Assembly: GCF_031656215.1 (NCBI RefSeq)
Contig: NZ_CP134228.1
Location: forward strand, 1,116,001 to 1,180,000
Origin: Mesorhizobium koreense
GTDB taxonomy: Bacteria > Pseudomonadota > Alphaproteobacteria > Rhizobiales > Rhizobiaceae
Reading direction: 5' to 3'
Length of the DNA stretch: 64,000 nt
Position numbers and translations under genes: made by a program. Shown here piece by piece: positions 37,951-47,749 of the stretch (positions are counted from its first letter, which is position 1; every line of letters begins with the position of its first letter). The notes below the pieces were generated by a model. That model saw only the letters and a program-made list of their open reading frames with translations. It did no database searches and had not been told where the DNA came from.

Positions 37951-40941
37951 ATGCGACGACAAGATCAGGCAAACGACCAGTTTTCGCTCACCTCTTTCCT
38001 CTATGGCGGCAATGCCAGCTATGTCGAGGAACTCCAGGCCCAGTACGAGAAGGACCCGAATTCGGTGAATGCCGAATGGCGGGATTTCTTCGCTTCCTTG
38101 AAGGACGAGCCCGACGACGTCATCCGCAACGCCAAGGGCGCATCGTGGAAGAAGCCCGGCTGGCCGATCGTTGCCAATGGCGAACTCGTTTCCGCTCTCG
38201 ACGGCAACTGGGCGCTGGTCGAGAAGCATATCGAACGCAAGGTGAAGGCGAAGGCGAAGGCGGCCGAGGCCGGCGCCGAGCTGGGCGAGACCGAAATCCA
38301 CCAGCAGACGCGCGATTCGGTGCGCGCCATCATGATGATCCGCGCCTACCGCATGCGCGGCCATCTGCACGCCAATCTCGATCCGCTCGGCATCGCCAAG
38401 CCGTTGGAGGACTATAACGAGCTGTCGCCGGAGAATTACGGCTTCACCGAAGCCGACTATGACCGGCCGATCTTCATCGACAATGTGCTCGGGCTGGAAT
38501 TCGCAACCATCCGCGAGATGCTGGACATTCTCCAGCGCACCTATTGCTCGACGCTCGGTGTCGAGTTCATGCATATCTCCAATCCCGAGGAGAAGGCCTG
38601 GATACAGGAGCGTATCGAGGGGCCGGACAAGGGCATAGCCTTCACGCCAGAGGGCAAGAAGGCGATCCTGCAGAAGCTGGTCGAGGCGGAGGGCTTCGAG
38701 CAATTCCTCGACGTGAAGTACAAGGGCACCAAGCGCTTCGGCCTCGATGGCGGCGAATCGCTGATCCCGGCGATGGAGCAGATCGTCAAGCGCGGCGGCG
38801 CCATGGGTATGAAGGAGATCGTGCTCGGTATGGCGCATCGCGGCCGCTTGAACATGCTTTCGCAGGTCATGGGCAAGCCGCACCGGGCGATCTTCCATGA
38901 ATTCAAGGGCGGCTCGTTCACGCCCGACGATGTCGAAGGCTCCGGCGACGTGAAGTACCATCTCGGCACTTCCTCCGATCGCGAGTTCGACGGCAACAAG
39001 GTGCATATGTCGCTGACGGCGAATCCCTCGCATCTCGAGATCGTCAATCCTGTGGTCATGGGCAAGGCGCGCGCCAAGCAGGACATCGTCTTCGGGCGCA
39101 AGCGCGAGGAGATGGTGCCGTTGGAGGAGCGCGCGAAGGTGCTGCCTCTCCTGATCCATGGCGATGCGGCTTTCGCCGGCCAGGGTGTCGTGGCTGAGAT
39201 GTTCGGCCTTTCCGGCCTGCGCGGGCACCGCGTGGCCGGTACGCTGCACTTCATCATCAACAACCAGATCGGCTTCACTACCGATCCGCGCTTCTCGCGT
39301 TCCTCGCCCTATCCGTCCGATGTCGCGAAGATGATCGAGGCGCCGATCTTCCACGTCAACGGCGATGACCCGGAGGCGGTCGTCTACGCGGCCAAGGTGG
39401 CAACCGAGTTCCGCATGATCTTCCACAAGCCGGTCGTGGTCGACATGTTCTGCTATCGCCGCTACGGCCACAATGAGGGCGACGAGCCGTCTTTCACGCA
39501 GCCGCTGATGTACAGTGAAATCCGGACGCACAAGACGACGCTTCAGCTCTACGGCGAGAAGCTGATCGCCGAACAGCTCATCACCCAGGAAGAATTCGAC
39601 CGGATGAAGGCTGACTGGCGTGCCCGCCTTGATGGCGAATGGGAAACAGGCCAGTCCTACATGCCCAACAAGGCCGATTGGCTGGACGGCGCATGGACCG
39701 GGCTCAGGAAGGCCGACAACGAGGACGAGCAGCGGCGCGGCAAGACAGCCGTGCCGGCCAAGACGCTGAAGGAGATCGGCCGCAAGCTGACCGAAATCCC
39801 CAAGGATTTCGAGGCGCACCGAACCATCATGCGGTTCCTCGAACATCGGGCGAAGATGATCGAGACGGGCGAGGGGATCGACTGGTCGACGGCCGAGGCG
39901 CTGGCTTTCGGGTCGATCCTGATGGAAGGGAATCCGATCCGCCTGTCAGGCCAGGATTCCGAGCGTGGCACCTTCTCGCAGCGCCATTCCGTGCTTTACG
40001 ACCAAAAGGACGAAGCCCGCTACATCCCCCTCAACAACCTCTCACCCGCGCAGGCGAATTACGAAGTCGTCAACTCCATGCTTTCGGAAGAAGCGGTGCT
40101 CGGCTTCGAATACGGCTTCTCGCTGGCCGAGCCACGCGCGCTGACGCTCTGGGAGGCGCAATTCGGCGATTTCGCCAACGGCGCCCAGGTCCTCTTCGAT
40201 CAGTTCATCTCGTCGGGCGAGCGCAAGTGGCTCAGAATGTCGGGATTGGTCTGCCTGTTACCGCATGGCTATGAAGGGCAGGGGCCGGAGCATTCCTCGG
40301 CCAGGCTGGAGCGTTTTCTGCAACTGTGTGCCGAAGACAATATGCAGGTCGCCAACTGCACCACGCCGGCAAACTATTTCCATATATTGCGCCGGCAGTT
40401 GAAGCGCGACTTCCGCAAGCCGCTTATCCTGATGACGCCAAAGTCGCTTCTGAGGCACAAGAGGGCGGTGTCGACGCTCGCCGAAATGTCTGGCGAAAGC
40501 TCGTTCCACCGGCTTCTGTGGGACGACGCGCAATATCTCGACAACGAGCCGATCAAGCTGGTCAAGGATTCCAAGATCCGCCGCGTGGTGCTGTGCTCGG
40601 GCAAGGTCTATTACGACCTTTACGAGGAGCGCGAGAAGCGCGGCATCAACGACATCTACCTGCTGCGCGTCGAGCAGCTCTACCCGTTCCCGGCCAAGGC
40701 TCTCATCAACGAGTTGTCGCGCTTCCGCAACGCGGAGATGGTATGGTGCCAGGAAGAGCCGAAGAATATGGGCGCCTGGTCCTTCATCGACCCCTATCTG
40801 GAATGGGTGCTTGCCCATATCGACGCCAAGCATCAGCGCGTGCGCTATACCGGCCGTCCGGCCGCCGCATCGCCCGCGACCGGCCTGATGTCGAAACATC
40901 GCGCGCAGCTCGAGGCCTTCCTCGAAGATGCGCTCGGTTAG
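37951..40941 (+). CDS. sucA: 2-oxoglutarate dehydrogenase E1 component
   Basis: 996 residues from ATG 37951, the rhizobial N-terminus [20 protein letters not shown]. Thiamine-diphosphate fold: [23 protein letters not shown] and the GDGA-like loop [15 protein letters not shown], later [13 protein letters not shown]. It decarboxylates 2-oxoglutarate and passes succinyl to SucB. A GGAGC/GCTCC mini-hairpin (37929-37942) lies just before the start, and no strong ribosome site is visible. No defect seen. Confidence 0.97.
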   Translation: MRRQDQANDQFSLTSFLYGGNASYVEELQAQYEKDPNSVNAEWRDFFASLKDEPDDVIRNAKGASWKKPGWPIVANGELVSALDGNWALVEKHIERKVKAKAKAAEAGAELGETEIHQQTRDSVRAIMMIRAYRMRGHLHANLDPLGIAKPLEDYNELSPENYGFTEADYDRPIFIDNVLGLEFATIREMLDILQRTYCSTLGVEFMHISNPEEKAWIQERIEGPDKGIAFTPEGKKAILQKLVEAEGFEQFLDVKYKGTKRFGLDGGESLIPAMEQIVKRGGAMGMKEIVLGMAHRGRLNMLSQVMGKPHRAIFHEFKGGSFTPDDVEGSGDVKYHLGTSSDREFDGNKVHMSLTANPSHLEIVNPVVMGKARAKQDIVFGRKREEMVPLEERAKVLPLLIHGDAAFAGQGVVAEMFGLSGLRGHRVAGTLHFIINNQIGFTTDPRFSRSSPYPSDVAKMIEAPIFHVNGDDPEAVVYAAKVATEFRMIFHKPVVVDMFCYRRYGHNEGDEPSFTQPLMYSEIRTHKTTLQLYGEKLIAEQLITQEEFDRMKADWRARLDGEWETGQSYMPNKADWLDGAWTGLRKADNEDEQRRGKTAVPAKTLKEIGRKLTEIPKDFEAHRTIMRFLEHRAKMIETGEGIDWSTAEALAFGSILMEGNPIRLSGQDSERGTFSQRHSVLYDQKDEARYIPLNNLSPAQANYEVVNSMLSEEAVLGFEYGFSLAEPRALTLWEAQFGDFANGAQVLFDQFISSGERKWLRMSGLVCLLPHGYEGQGPEHSSARLERFLQLCAEDNMQVANCTTPANYFHILRRQLKRDFRKPLILMTPKSLLRHKRAVSTLAEMSGESSFHRLLWDDAQYLDNEPIKLVKDSKIRRVVLCSGKVYYDLYEEREKRGINDIYLLRVEQLYPFPAKALINELSRFRNAEMVWCQEEPKNMGAWSFIDPYLEWVLAHIDAKHQRVRYTGRPAAASPATGLMSKHRAQLEAFLEDALG

Positions 40942-40978
40942 CTCCTCATTGCTCAACCCAAGGCAACGGAAAATTTCA

Positions 40979-42268
40979 ATGACCACCGAAATCCGCGTTC
41001 CGACCCTCGGCGAGTCCGTAACGGAAGCCACCATCGGCAAATGGTTCAAGGCGGCGGGCGACCCGATCGCCGTGGACGAGCCGCTGGTCGAGCTCGAGAC
41101 CGATAAGGTAACCATCGAGGTGCCCGCGCCGTCCGCGGGAACGCTTGCCGAGATCGCCGCGAAGGAAGGCGAGACGGTCGAGGTCGGCGCGCTGCTCGGC
41201 TCGATCGCGGAGGGAAGCGGCAAGGCGTTACCCGCCAAGAAGGCCGAGCCCGCAAAGCCGGCGGAAGAAAAGCCGCAGGCGGTGTCGCAAGCCGCCGGTG
41301 CAGCGGCTGCCGGGTCGACGGGCGAAGCGGCGGCGAAGACGTCCAGGATCGCCGGCCAGGAGCCGGTTGAGGAACGCGCCATGCCGCCCGCTCCTTCCGC
41401 CGCCAAGTTGATGGCGGAAAAGAACGTCTCCGCCGGTCAGGTGGAAGGCTCGGGCAAACGTGGGCAGATCCTGAAAGCGGACGTGCTGGAGGCTTTGTCG
41501 AAGGGCGCGGCCTCGCAGCCGGCCGAGGCGCCGCGCGAAGCGCGCGCACCGTCACCAGCCGCCGACCAGGCCGGCGAAGAGCGCGTCCGCATGACCAAGC
41601 TTCGGCAGACCATCGCACGTCGACTTAAGGACGCCCAGAACGTCGCCGCCATGCTGACGACATTCAACGAGGTCGACATGGGTGCGGTCATGGCGTTGCG
41701 CGCCAAGTACAAGGACATCTTCGAGAAGAAGCATGGCGTGAAGCTTGGCTTCATGGGCTTCTTCACCAAGGCGGTCACTCACGCGCTGAAGGAAATCCCC
41801 AACGTCAATGCCGAGATCGACGGCACCGATATCATCTACAAGAATTACTGCCATATCGGCGTGGCGGTCGGTACGGATCGCGGCCTCGTCGTGCCGGTGG
41901 TGCGTGACGCCGACCGGATGGGTATCGCCGAGATCGAGAAGGAGATCGGCCGCCTCGGTGTGGCCGCTCGCGACGGCAAGCTGTCGGTGGCAGACATGCA
42001 GGGCGGCACCTTTACCATCTCGAACGGCGGCGTCTACGGCTCGCTTATGTCGACGCCGATCCTTAACGCCCCGCAGTCCGGTATCCTCGGCATGCACAAG
42101 ATCCAGGAGCGGCCGATGGCGATCGGCGGGCAGGTCGTTATCCGCCCGATGATGTATCTGGCGCTCTCCTACGACCACCGCATCGTCGACGGCAAGGAAG
42201 CGGTGACCTTCCTGGTGCGCGTCAAGGAAAGCCTGGAGGACCCCGAGCGGCTGGTACTCGATCTTTAG
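40979..42268 (+). CDS. sucB: 2-oxoglutarate dehydrogenase E2, dihydrolipoyl succinyltransferase
   Basis: 429 residues from ATG 40979. One lipoyl domain with the lipoylated Lys in ETDKVTIEV, an Ala/Pro-rich hinge, a peripheral-subunit-binding domain ([18 protein letters not shown]) and the catalytic domain with [12 protein letters not shown]. It carries succinyl on lipoate to CoA. The E3 gene lpdA, often close downstream in this order, is not within the next 20 kb. Confidence 0.96.
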   Translation: MTTEIRVPTLGESVTEATIGKWFKAAGDPIAVDEPLVELETDKVTIEVPAPSAGTLAEIAAKEGETVEVGALLGSIAEGSGKALPAKKAEPAKPAEEKPQAVSQAAGAAAAGSTGEAAAKTSRIAGQEPVEERAMPPAPSAAKLMAEKNVSAGQVEGSGKRGQILKADVLEALSKGAASQPAEAPREARAPSPAADQAGEERVRMTKLRQTIARRLKDAQNVAAMLTTFNEVDMGAVMALRAKYKDIFEKKHGVKLGFMGFFTKAVTHALKEIPNVNAEIDGTDIIYKNYCHIGVAVGTDRGLVVPVVRDADRMGIAEIEKEIGRLGVAARDGKLSVADMQGGTFTISNGGVYGSLMSTPILNAPQSGILGMHKIQERPMAIGGQVVIRPMMYLALSYDHRIVDGKEAVTFLVRVKESLEDPERLVLDL

Positions 42269-42277
42269 GTAAGCCAA

Positions 42278-42916
42278 GTGGCGGGGAAGCCGGCCGGTGA
42301 ACGCCTGGTCTTCCGTCTCGCGGAAGCGGCGGATAGCGAGCTAGCGGCGCACGATCTGCGGCGAGCTGGTCTTGGCCAGCTTTATCTGCCAACCGGGCGG
42401 CTGCTGATCTGCGATCCAACGCCTGGTATGTCTGATTCCGAGCCCCTTGAACGCGCCGTCGCGCCTGGCCGGTATCTTGTTTCCGCTTTCGCTCATGAAG
42501 ACCGAAACGCCTTCGCGCTGTTGCGCTTTTCGACGGAACGAATCGCCCGCTGGGAAACCGCGCCGATAGAATTGATCGTCGATGGCGGCGAGCCCTCACG
42601 CTACAGCGGTGGGTGCATCGTCGATAGCGGCTTCGCGGGTTTCATGGACATGGAAACCCATAACCTCATCGATCTTCGCGACAACGCCGAGCAGGACGAC
42701 AATCCAGACTACGAAGGCTATATTTTCGACGCGCTTCTCGAGTCGTTCTTTGACGAGGAAGCTGGTCTCCACTGCCCGATCAAGGGTGATCCGCGCAATG
42801 TAGCGGCCTTTACCAGCGGCTATGGCGATGGCGAATATCCTGCGTTCTGGGGGCTGGATGCGGCTGATTCACCCGTGCTTTTGTTATGCGATTTCCTCGT
42901 TATCGAGCGAAGCTGA
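42278..42916 (+). CDS. DUF4241 family protein
   Basis: 212 residues with a GTG start 9 bases after sucB; AGGTAAG at the sucB stop serves as ribosome site. The family is recognisable from LGQLYLPTGRLLICDP, the central RFSTERIARWETAP and the C-terminal FWGLDAADSPVLLLCDFL. It is a soluble acidic protein without signal or spans. No molecular function is known to me. Its presence directly after sucB, probably in the same transcript, is not part of the usual TCA set. Confidence 0.7.
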   Translation: MAGKPAGERLVFRLAEAADSELAAHDLRRAGLGQLYLPTGRLLICDPTPGMSDSEPLERAVAPGRYLVSAFAHEDRNAFALLRFSTERIARWETAPIELIVDGGEPSRYSGGCIVDSGFAGFMDMETHNLIDLRDNAEQDDNPDYEGYIFDALLESFFDEEAGLHCPIKGDPRNVAAFTSGYGDGEYPAFWGLDAADSPVLLLCDFLVIERS

Positions 42917-42977
42917 TTGGTACGATGACGCAGCATCAGACCGAGAGAGAAAGGCGTGACGGCGGGAGTTCAGCACC

Positions 42978-43721
42978 ATGAAGGCAGTTCTGGTGACGGG
43001 CGGCTCGCGGGGCATCGGTGCAGCGGTATGTCGACTGGCCGCTAGGTCAGGCTATGCGGTCGCCGTCAATTTCGCTTCGAACGAAGAGGCCGCTCGCAGG
43101 GTCGTGGCGGAGATCGATGCGAGCGGCGGCGAAGCCTTCGCCGTCAAAGGCGATGTCGGAACCGAAGCCGACGTGATGGCGATGTTCGAAGCCGTGGACA
43201 AGCGCTTCGGCAGGCTGGACGCTCTCGTTAACAATGCCGGCGTCGTCGATCTCGTAGCGCGTGTCGACGAGATGAGCGCGGAACGGATAGAGCGTATCCT
43301 GCGTATCAATGTGCTCGGCGCATTCCTGTGTGCGCGGGAGGCCATAAAGCGCATGTCCACGCGCCATGGCGGCAGGGGCGGCGTCATCGTCAATATGTCC
43401 TCGGCGGCGGCAAGACTTGGAGGCGTTGGCCTCTATGTGGATTATGCCGCGTCGAAGGGGGCGATCGATACGATGACGATCGGCCTTTCGCGCGAGGTGG
43501 CCCGTGAGGGCATACGGGTCAACGCCGTCCGGCCCGGGATGATCGATACCGAAATCCATGCCGATAGCGGCGATCCCGACCGCGCCAGAAAGATCGCCGA
43601 CACTATTCCGGTGGGCCGCCCGGGTACGGCCGAGGAGATCGCCAATGCGGTAGTCTGGCTGCTCTCCGACGAAGCTTCCTATGTCCAGGGGGCGATACTC
43701 GACGTGAGCGGCGGTCGCTGA
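42978..43721 (+). CDS. SDR-family NAD(P)-dependent oxidoreductase
   Basis: 247 residues. Cofactor motif TGGSRGIG (7-14), NNAG (85-88), Ser142 and the catalytic YAASK with Tyr156 and Lys160; C-terminal YVQGAILDVSGGR. Classical short-chain dehydrogenase/reductase of the FabG/glucose-dehydrogenase type. Substrate unknown. It is the last gene of the suc run; the glp operon converges on it. Confidence 0.9.
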   Translation: MKAVLVTGGSRGIGAAVCRLAARSGYAVAVNFASNEEAARRVVAEIDASGGEAFAVKGDVGTEADVMAMFEAVDKRFGRLDALVNNAGVVDLVARVDEMSAERIERILRINVLGAFLCAREAIKRMSTRHGGRGGVIVNMSSAAARLGGVGLYVDYAASKGAIDTMTIGLSREVAREGIRVNAVRPGMIDTEIHADSGDPDRARKIADTIPVGRPGTAEEIANAVVWLLSDEASYVQGAILDVSGGR

Positions 43722-43820
43722 CATGAGAGCATTCCAGGAAAAATGGGAACCGATTTTCCGTCCGGAATTGCGTAAAAAGCGAAATGATGTAGCGCCGGCT
43801 ATTTCCTCCAACATCGATCG

Positions 43821-43847
43821 AAAAAGGGAGGCGGGTGACCGCCTCCC
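43821..43847 (-). terminator. Rho-independent terminator of the glp operon
   Basis: On the minus strand: GGGAGGCGG, loop TCAC, CCGCCTCCC, then TTTTT. A perfect 9-bp stem followed by a T-run, 28 bases after the glpV stop. Confidence 0.88.
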
Positions 43848-43874
43848 CTATTCATTCAAGCGATGGCAAGTCGG

Positions 43875-45599
43875 CTATTCGTTCCAGCTCTTCACAAGCT
43901 CATCATAGCCGATCGTCTCCGGCTTTTCCTTCTCGTTGTCGAGCTTGAGTTGCGGCGCCAGCGTGCCGTGCTCCTTGGCGTAGTTGTTCCAGTACGCCAG
44001 ATCGTGCTCCTCGTTGAGCTTCGGCCCGATGTCGCCCTGGACGCCAGCGCGCTCGAGGCGGGAGAGCACGCTCTCCTGAGCCGCGCAAAGGGCGTCCATT
44101 GCCTCCTGCGGCGTCTTGGCGCCGGAGGCCGCGTCACCGATGTTCTGCCACCAGAGTTGTGCCAGCTTCGGATAGTCGGGAACGTTGGTGCCGGTCGGGG
44201 TCCACTGCACGCGGGCCGGGGAGCGGTAGAACTCGATCAGGCCACCAAGCTTCGGCGCGCGCTCGGTGAAGCTCTTGTCGTGAATGGTGGAGTCGCGGAT
44301 GAAGGTCAGGCCGACCTGGCTCTTCTTGACGTCTACCGTCTTCGAGGTGACGAACTGCGCGTAAAGCCACGCGGCCTTGGCGCGGTCGGTCGGCGTCGAC
44401 TTCAGAAGCGTCCACGATCCGACGTCCTGATAGCCGAGCTTCATTCCCTTCTGCCAGTAGGAGCCGTGCGGCGAGGGCGCGACGCGCCATTTTGGCGTGC
44501 CATCCTCGTTGACGACCGGCAGGCCGGGCTTGGCCATGTCGGCGGTGAAGGCGGTGTACCAGAAGATCTGCTGGGCGATATTGCCCTGCGAAGGCACCGG
44601 CCCGGATTCGGAGAAGGTCATGCCCGCCGCTTCTGGCGGAGCATATTTCTTCAGCCATTCCAGATATTTGACGATCGAATAGACCGCTGCCGGGCCGTTG
44701 GTGTCACCGCCGCGCGCCACGCAGGAGCCGCTCGGGCGGTCATGATCGTCGACGCGGATACCCCATTCGTCGACCGGCTTGCCGTTCGGCAGGCCCTTGT
44801 CGCCGTTTCCGGCCATGGAAAGCCAGGCATCGGTGAAGCGCCAGCCGAGCGAGGGGTCCTTCTTGCCATAGTCCATATGGCCATAGACCTTCTTGCCATC
44901 TTCCTCGCGGCCGGTGAAGAACTCGGCAATATCTTCATAGGCTGACCAGTTGACCGGCACGCCGAGGTCATAGCCGTATTTAGCCTTGAAGTCCGCCTTG
45001 TTCTTGGGATCGTTGAACCAGTCGTAACGGAACCAGTAGAGATTGGCGAATTGCTGGTCCGGCAACTGGTAGAGCTTCCCGTCCGGCGCCGTGGTGAAGG
45101 AAGTGCCGATGAAGTCCTTGAGATCGAGCATCGGGTTCGTGACGTCCTTGCCCTCGCCGGCCATCCAGTCGGTCAGGTTGCGCACCTGCTTGTAGCGCCA
45201 GTGCGTCCCGATCAGGTCGGAATCGTTGACCCAGCCGTCATAGAGGTTCTGGCCCGTCTGCATCTGGGTCTGGATCTTCTCGACGACGTCGCCCTCCTGG
45301 ATGACGTCATGCACTACCTTGATGCCCGTAATCTTGGTGAACCATGGGGCCAGCGTCTTCGATTCATAGGCATGGGTCGTCAGCGATTCGGAAACGACCT
45401 TGATCTCCATGCCCTGGAAGGGCTTGGCGGCATCCACGAACCACTGCATTTCCTTTTCCTGGTCAGCACGGGAAAGCGTGGAAACGTCGCCGATCTCCTG
45501 GTCGAGGAACTGCTTCGCCTCGTCCATTCCGGCCCAGGCATTGCCTGTAATCATGATCACGACAAGAGCTGTCGTCGATGCTAGTAAGTGCCGTCGCAT
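43875..45599 (-). CDS. glpV: Glycerol ABC transporter substrate-binding protein GlpV
   Basis: 574 residues, larger than most binding proteins, as in the GlpV family. Signal peptide 1-23 (core LASTTALVVIMITGNAWA). The mature family-1 binding domain has many aromatic residues (FANLYWFRYDWFNDPKNKAD and others). Together with the order glpD-S-T-P-Q-U-V it matches the R. leguminosarum glycerol transporter. It would capture glycerol in the periplasm. It is the last gene of the operon and is preceded by a 9-bp stem-loop (45636-45667). Confidence 0.88.
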   Translation of the reverse strand: MRRHLLASTTALVVIMITGNAWAGMDEAKQFLDQEIGDVSTLSRADQEKEMQWFVDAAKPFQGMEIKVVSESLTTHAYESKTLAPWFTKITGIKVVHDVIQEGDVVEKIQTQMQTGQNLYDGWVNDSDLIGTHWRYKQVRNLTDWMAGEGKDVTNPMLDLKDFIGTSFTTAPDGKLYQLPDQQFANLYWFRYDWFNDPKNKADFKAKYGYDLGVPVNWSAYEDIAEFFTGREEDGKKVYGHMDYGKKDPSLGWRFTDAWLSMAGNGDKGLPNGKPVDEWGIRVDDHDRPSGSCVARGGDTNGPAAVYSIVKYLEWLKKYAPPEAAGMTFSESGPVPSQGNIAQQIFWYTAFTADMAKPGLPVVNEDGTPKWRVAPSPHGSYWQKGMKLGYQDVGSWTLLKSTPTDRAKAAWLYAQFVTSKTVDVKKSQVGLTFIRDSTIHDKSFTERAPKLGGLIEFYRSPARVQWTPTGTNVPDYPKLAQLWWQNIGDAASGAKTPQEAMDALCAAQESVLSRLERAGVQGDIGPKLNEEHDLAYWNNYAKEHGTLAPQLKLDNEKEKPETIGYDELVKSWNE

Positions 45600-45635
45600 T
45601 TCGTGTCCTCCCTTTCAAAAAGGTTCGAGTGCGAT

Positions 45636-45667
45636 TTGGAGCGGTCGCCGGCATGCGGCCGCTCCAA
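45636..45667. repeat. Stem-loop between glpU and glpV
   Basis: TTGGAGCGG (45636-45644) and CCGCTCCAA (45659-45667), 9 perfect pairs with a 14-base loop that contains a smaller CCG/CGG stem. No T-run on either side. It separates the binding-protein gene from the membrane genes, as seen in the other two ABC operons of the window. Confidence 0.6.
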
Positions 45668-45679
45668 CAGTTCCTCCCC

Positions 45680-45973
45680 CTAGACGAGGCGGAATACGCC
45701 GATCGCGTAGACCACGGACAGGGCGAGAGCCCACCACAGGTTCGGCCCAACGAGGCCGAGCCATGCGAGAGTGATGAAAGCGCTTCCGAGCAGCGAGACG
45801 AAGAGTCGGTCGCCGCGCGTCGTCTCGAAGCGCAGGATGCCGATGCGCGGATTGCCGCCCGGCGAGACGTATTCCCAGGCGCCCATGCCGATAAGCAGCA
45901 GCGCGATGACGATGAAGAAGGCGGCCGTCGGCCATGTCCACGCCATCCAGGAGAGATTGAGGTTCATGATCAT
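45680..45973 (-). CDS. glpU: Glycerol transporter small membrane protein GlpU (DUF2160)
   Basis: 97 residues from the ATG at 45973, which overlaps the glpQ stop (ATGA); the second ATG at 45967 is also possible. Three membrane spans, with WPTAAFFIVIALLLIGMGAWE and GSAFITLAWLGLVGPNLWWAL. It is the DUF2160 family found only in this operon type. Its role in glycerol transport is not established; the linkage to GlpSTPQV supports an accessory membrane part. Confidence 0.85.
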   Translation of the reverse strand: MIMNLNLSWMAWTWPTAAFFIVIALLLIGMGAWEYVSPGGNPRIGILRFETTRGDRLFVSLLGSAFITLAWLGLVGPNLWWALALSVVYAIGVFRLV

Positions 45974-46881
45974 ACCCTCCCGAGCGCGAAGCCCTTGGCG
46001 ATGTAGTTCCTGACAAACCAGATGACGAGCGCGCCGGGGATCAGTGTCAGAACGCCTGCGGCGGCAAGCAATCCCCAATCCATGCCCGCCGCCGAGACGG
46101 TGCGGGTCATCACAGCGGCGATCGGCTTGGCATCGGTCGTCGTCAGCGTGCGGGCTATCAGAAGCTCGACCCAGGAAAACATGAAGCAGAAGAAGCAGGC
46201 GACCCCGATGCCGCTCGCGATCAGCGGCATGAATATCTTGAAGAAGAAGCGCGGGAAGGAATAGCCGTCGATATAGGCGGTCTCGTCGATCTCCTTCGGC
46301 ACGCCGGACATGAAGCCCTCGAGGATCCACACGGCCAGCGGCACATTGAAGAGGCAGTGCGCCAGCGCTACCGCCCAATAGGTGTCGATCAATCCGAAGG
46401 CCGAATAAAGCTGGAAGAAGGGCAGCGCGAACACCGCCGGCGGTGCCATGCGGTTGGTCAAAAGCCAGAAGAACAGATGCTTGTCGCCGAGGAAGCGATA
46501 ACGCGAGAAGGCATAGGCGGCCGGCAGCGCTGCGGAAACCGAGATCACCATGTTGATGACGACATAGCTGATCGAATTGATGTAGCCGGAATACCACGAG
46601 CGATCGGTGAAGATGATCACGTAGTTGCGCAGCGTCGGCTCGTGCGGATAGAGCGTGAGCGAGGTGACGATCTCGTGGTTCGTCTTGAAGCTCATATTGG
46701 CGAGCCAGTAGATCGGCAGGAGCAGGAAGACGATGTAGAGCGTCGGCACCAGCCACCACCAACGCGATTCCTCTCCCCGGCGCCGCATGCGACGAGCGAT
46801 GATATCGTCGGCAACGGAGCGGGCGACGCCGCCCGTCATGTCGGCCTCACGTATGATTGCCCTGTCTTTCGCCTCGGCCAT
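45970..46881 (-). CDS. glpQ: Glycerol ABC transporter permease GlpQ
   Basis: 303 residues from the ATG at 46881, which overlaps the glpP stop (TGATG). MalG-type permease: six spans, the EAA loop VPKEIDETAYIDGYSFPRFF. An N-terminal cytoplasmic stretch rich in Arg precedes the first span. With GlpP it forms the channel for glycerol. Confidence 0.9.
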   Translation of the reverse strand: MAEAKDRAIIREADMTGGVARSVADDIIARRMRRRGEESRWWWLVPTLYIVFLLLPIYWLANMSFKTNHEIVTSLTLYPHEPTLRNYVIIFTDRSWYSGYINSISYVVINMVISVSAALPAAYAFSRYRFLGDKHLFFWLLTNRMAPPAVFALPFFQLYSAFGLIDTYWAVALAHCLFNVPLAVWILEGFMSGVPKEIDETAYIDGYSFPRFFFKIFMPLIASGIGVACFFCFMFSWVELLIARTLTTTDAKPIAAVMTRTVSAAGMDWGLLAAAGVLTLIPGALVIWFVRNYIAKGFALGRV

Positions 46882-47747
46882 CAGTTCCCCGCCTCGCGAT
46901 TGGTCATGACCGTGTAGAAAATCCACGAAAACAACAGGATGATCAGGAAATAGACGAGCGACATCGCGGCAGCCTGCCCGAGGTTGAATTCGCCGAGCGC
47001 TAGCTTCACGAGGTCGATCGAAAGGAACGTCGTCGAATTGCCGGGGCCACCGCCGGTGACGACGAAAGGCTCGGTGTAGATCATGAACGAGTCCATGAAG
47101 CGCAGCAGGATGGCGATCAGGAGCACGCGGTTCATCTTCGGCAATTGGATGTAGCGGAAGACGGCCCAACGCGATGCGCCGTCGATCTTGGCAGCCTGGT
47201 AGAAGGCATCCGGGATGGAGACGAGACCGGCATAGGAGAGCAGTACCACGAGGCTCGTCCAGTGCCAGACATCCATGAGGATGACCGTCACCCATGCATC
47301 GAAGGGATCGCGCACATAATTATAGTCGATGCCCGCGCGGTCGACATAATAGCCGAGCAGGCCGATATCGGTGCGGCCGAAGACCTGCCAGATCGTACCA
47401 ACCACGTTCCAGGGAATGAGGAGCGGCAGCGCCATCAGTACGAGGCAGACGGGCACGCCCCATCCACGCCGCGGCATGTTGAGCGCGATGAGGATGCCGA
47501 GCGGCACCTCTATCGCGAGAATGATGAAGGAGAAGATCAGGTTGCGGCCCATCGCGTTCCAGAAGCGCTGCGAGCCCAGCACCTGCTGGAACCACTCGGT
47601 TCCGGCCCAGAAGAAGACGTTGTTGCCGAACGTGTCCTGCACCGAATAGTTGACCACCGTCATCAGCGGGATCACGGCCGAGAAGGCGACCAGCACCAGC
47701 ACCGGCAGCACCATGAACCAGGCCTTGTTGTTCCAGGTCTTGTCCAT
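46881..47747 (-). CDS. glpP: Glycerol ABC transporter permease GlpP
   Basis: 288 residues. MalF-type permease: FMVLPVLVLVAFSAVIPLMTV first span, EAA loop with IPDAFYQAAKIDGASRWAVFR, six spans in all. Starts 2 bases after the glpT stop and is coupled to glpQ. Confidence 0.9.
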   Translation of the reverse strand: MDKTWNNKAWFMVLPVLVLVAFSAVIPLMTVVNYSVQDTFGNNVFFWAGTEWFQQVLGSQRFWNAMGRNLIFSFIILAIEVPLGILIALNMPRRGWGVPVCLVLMALPLLIPWNVVGTIWQVFGRTDIGLLGYYVDRAGIDYNYVRDPFDAWVTVILMDVWHWTSLVVLLSYAGLVSIPDAFYQAAKIDGASRWAVFRYIQLPKMNRVLLIAILLRFMDSFMIYTEPFVVTGGGPGNSTTFLSIDLVKLALGEFNLGQAAAMSLVYFLIILLFSWIFYTVMTNREAGN

Positions 47748-47749
47748 GG

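Noticed and set aside
37723-39846. A 707-codon minus-strand frame over sucD and sucA
   Set aside because: Same reasoning: shadow of a GC-rich coding strand.
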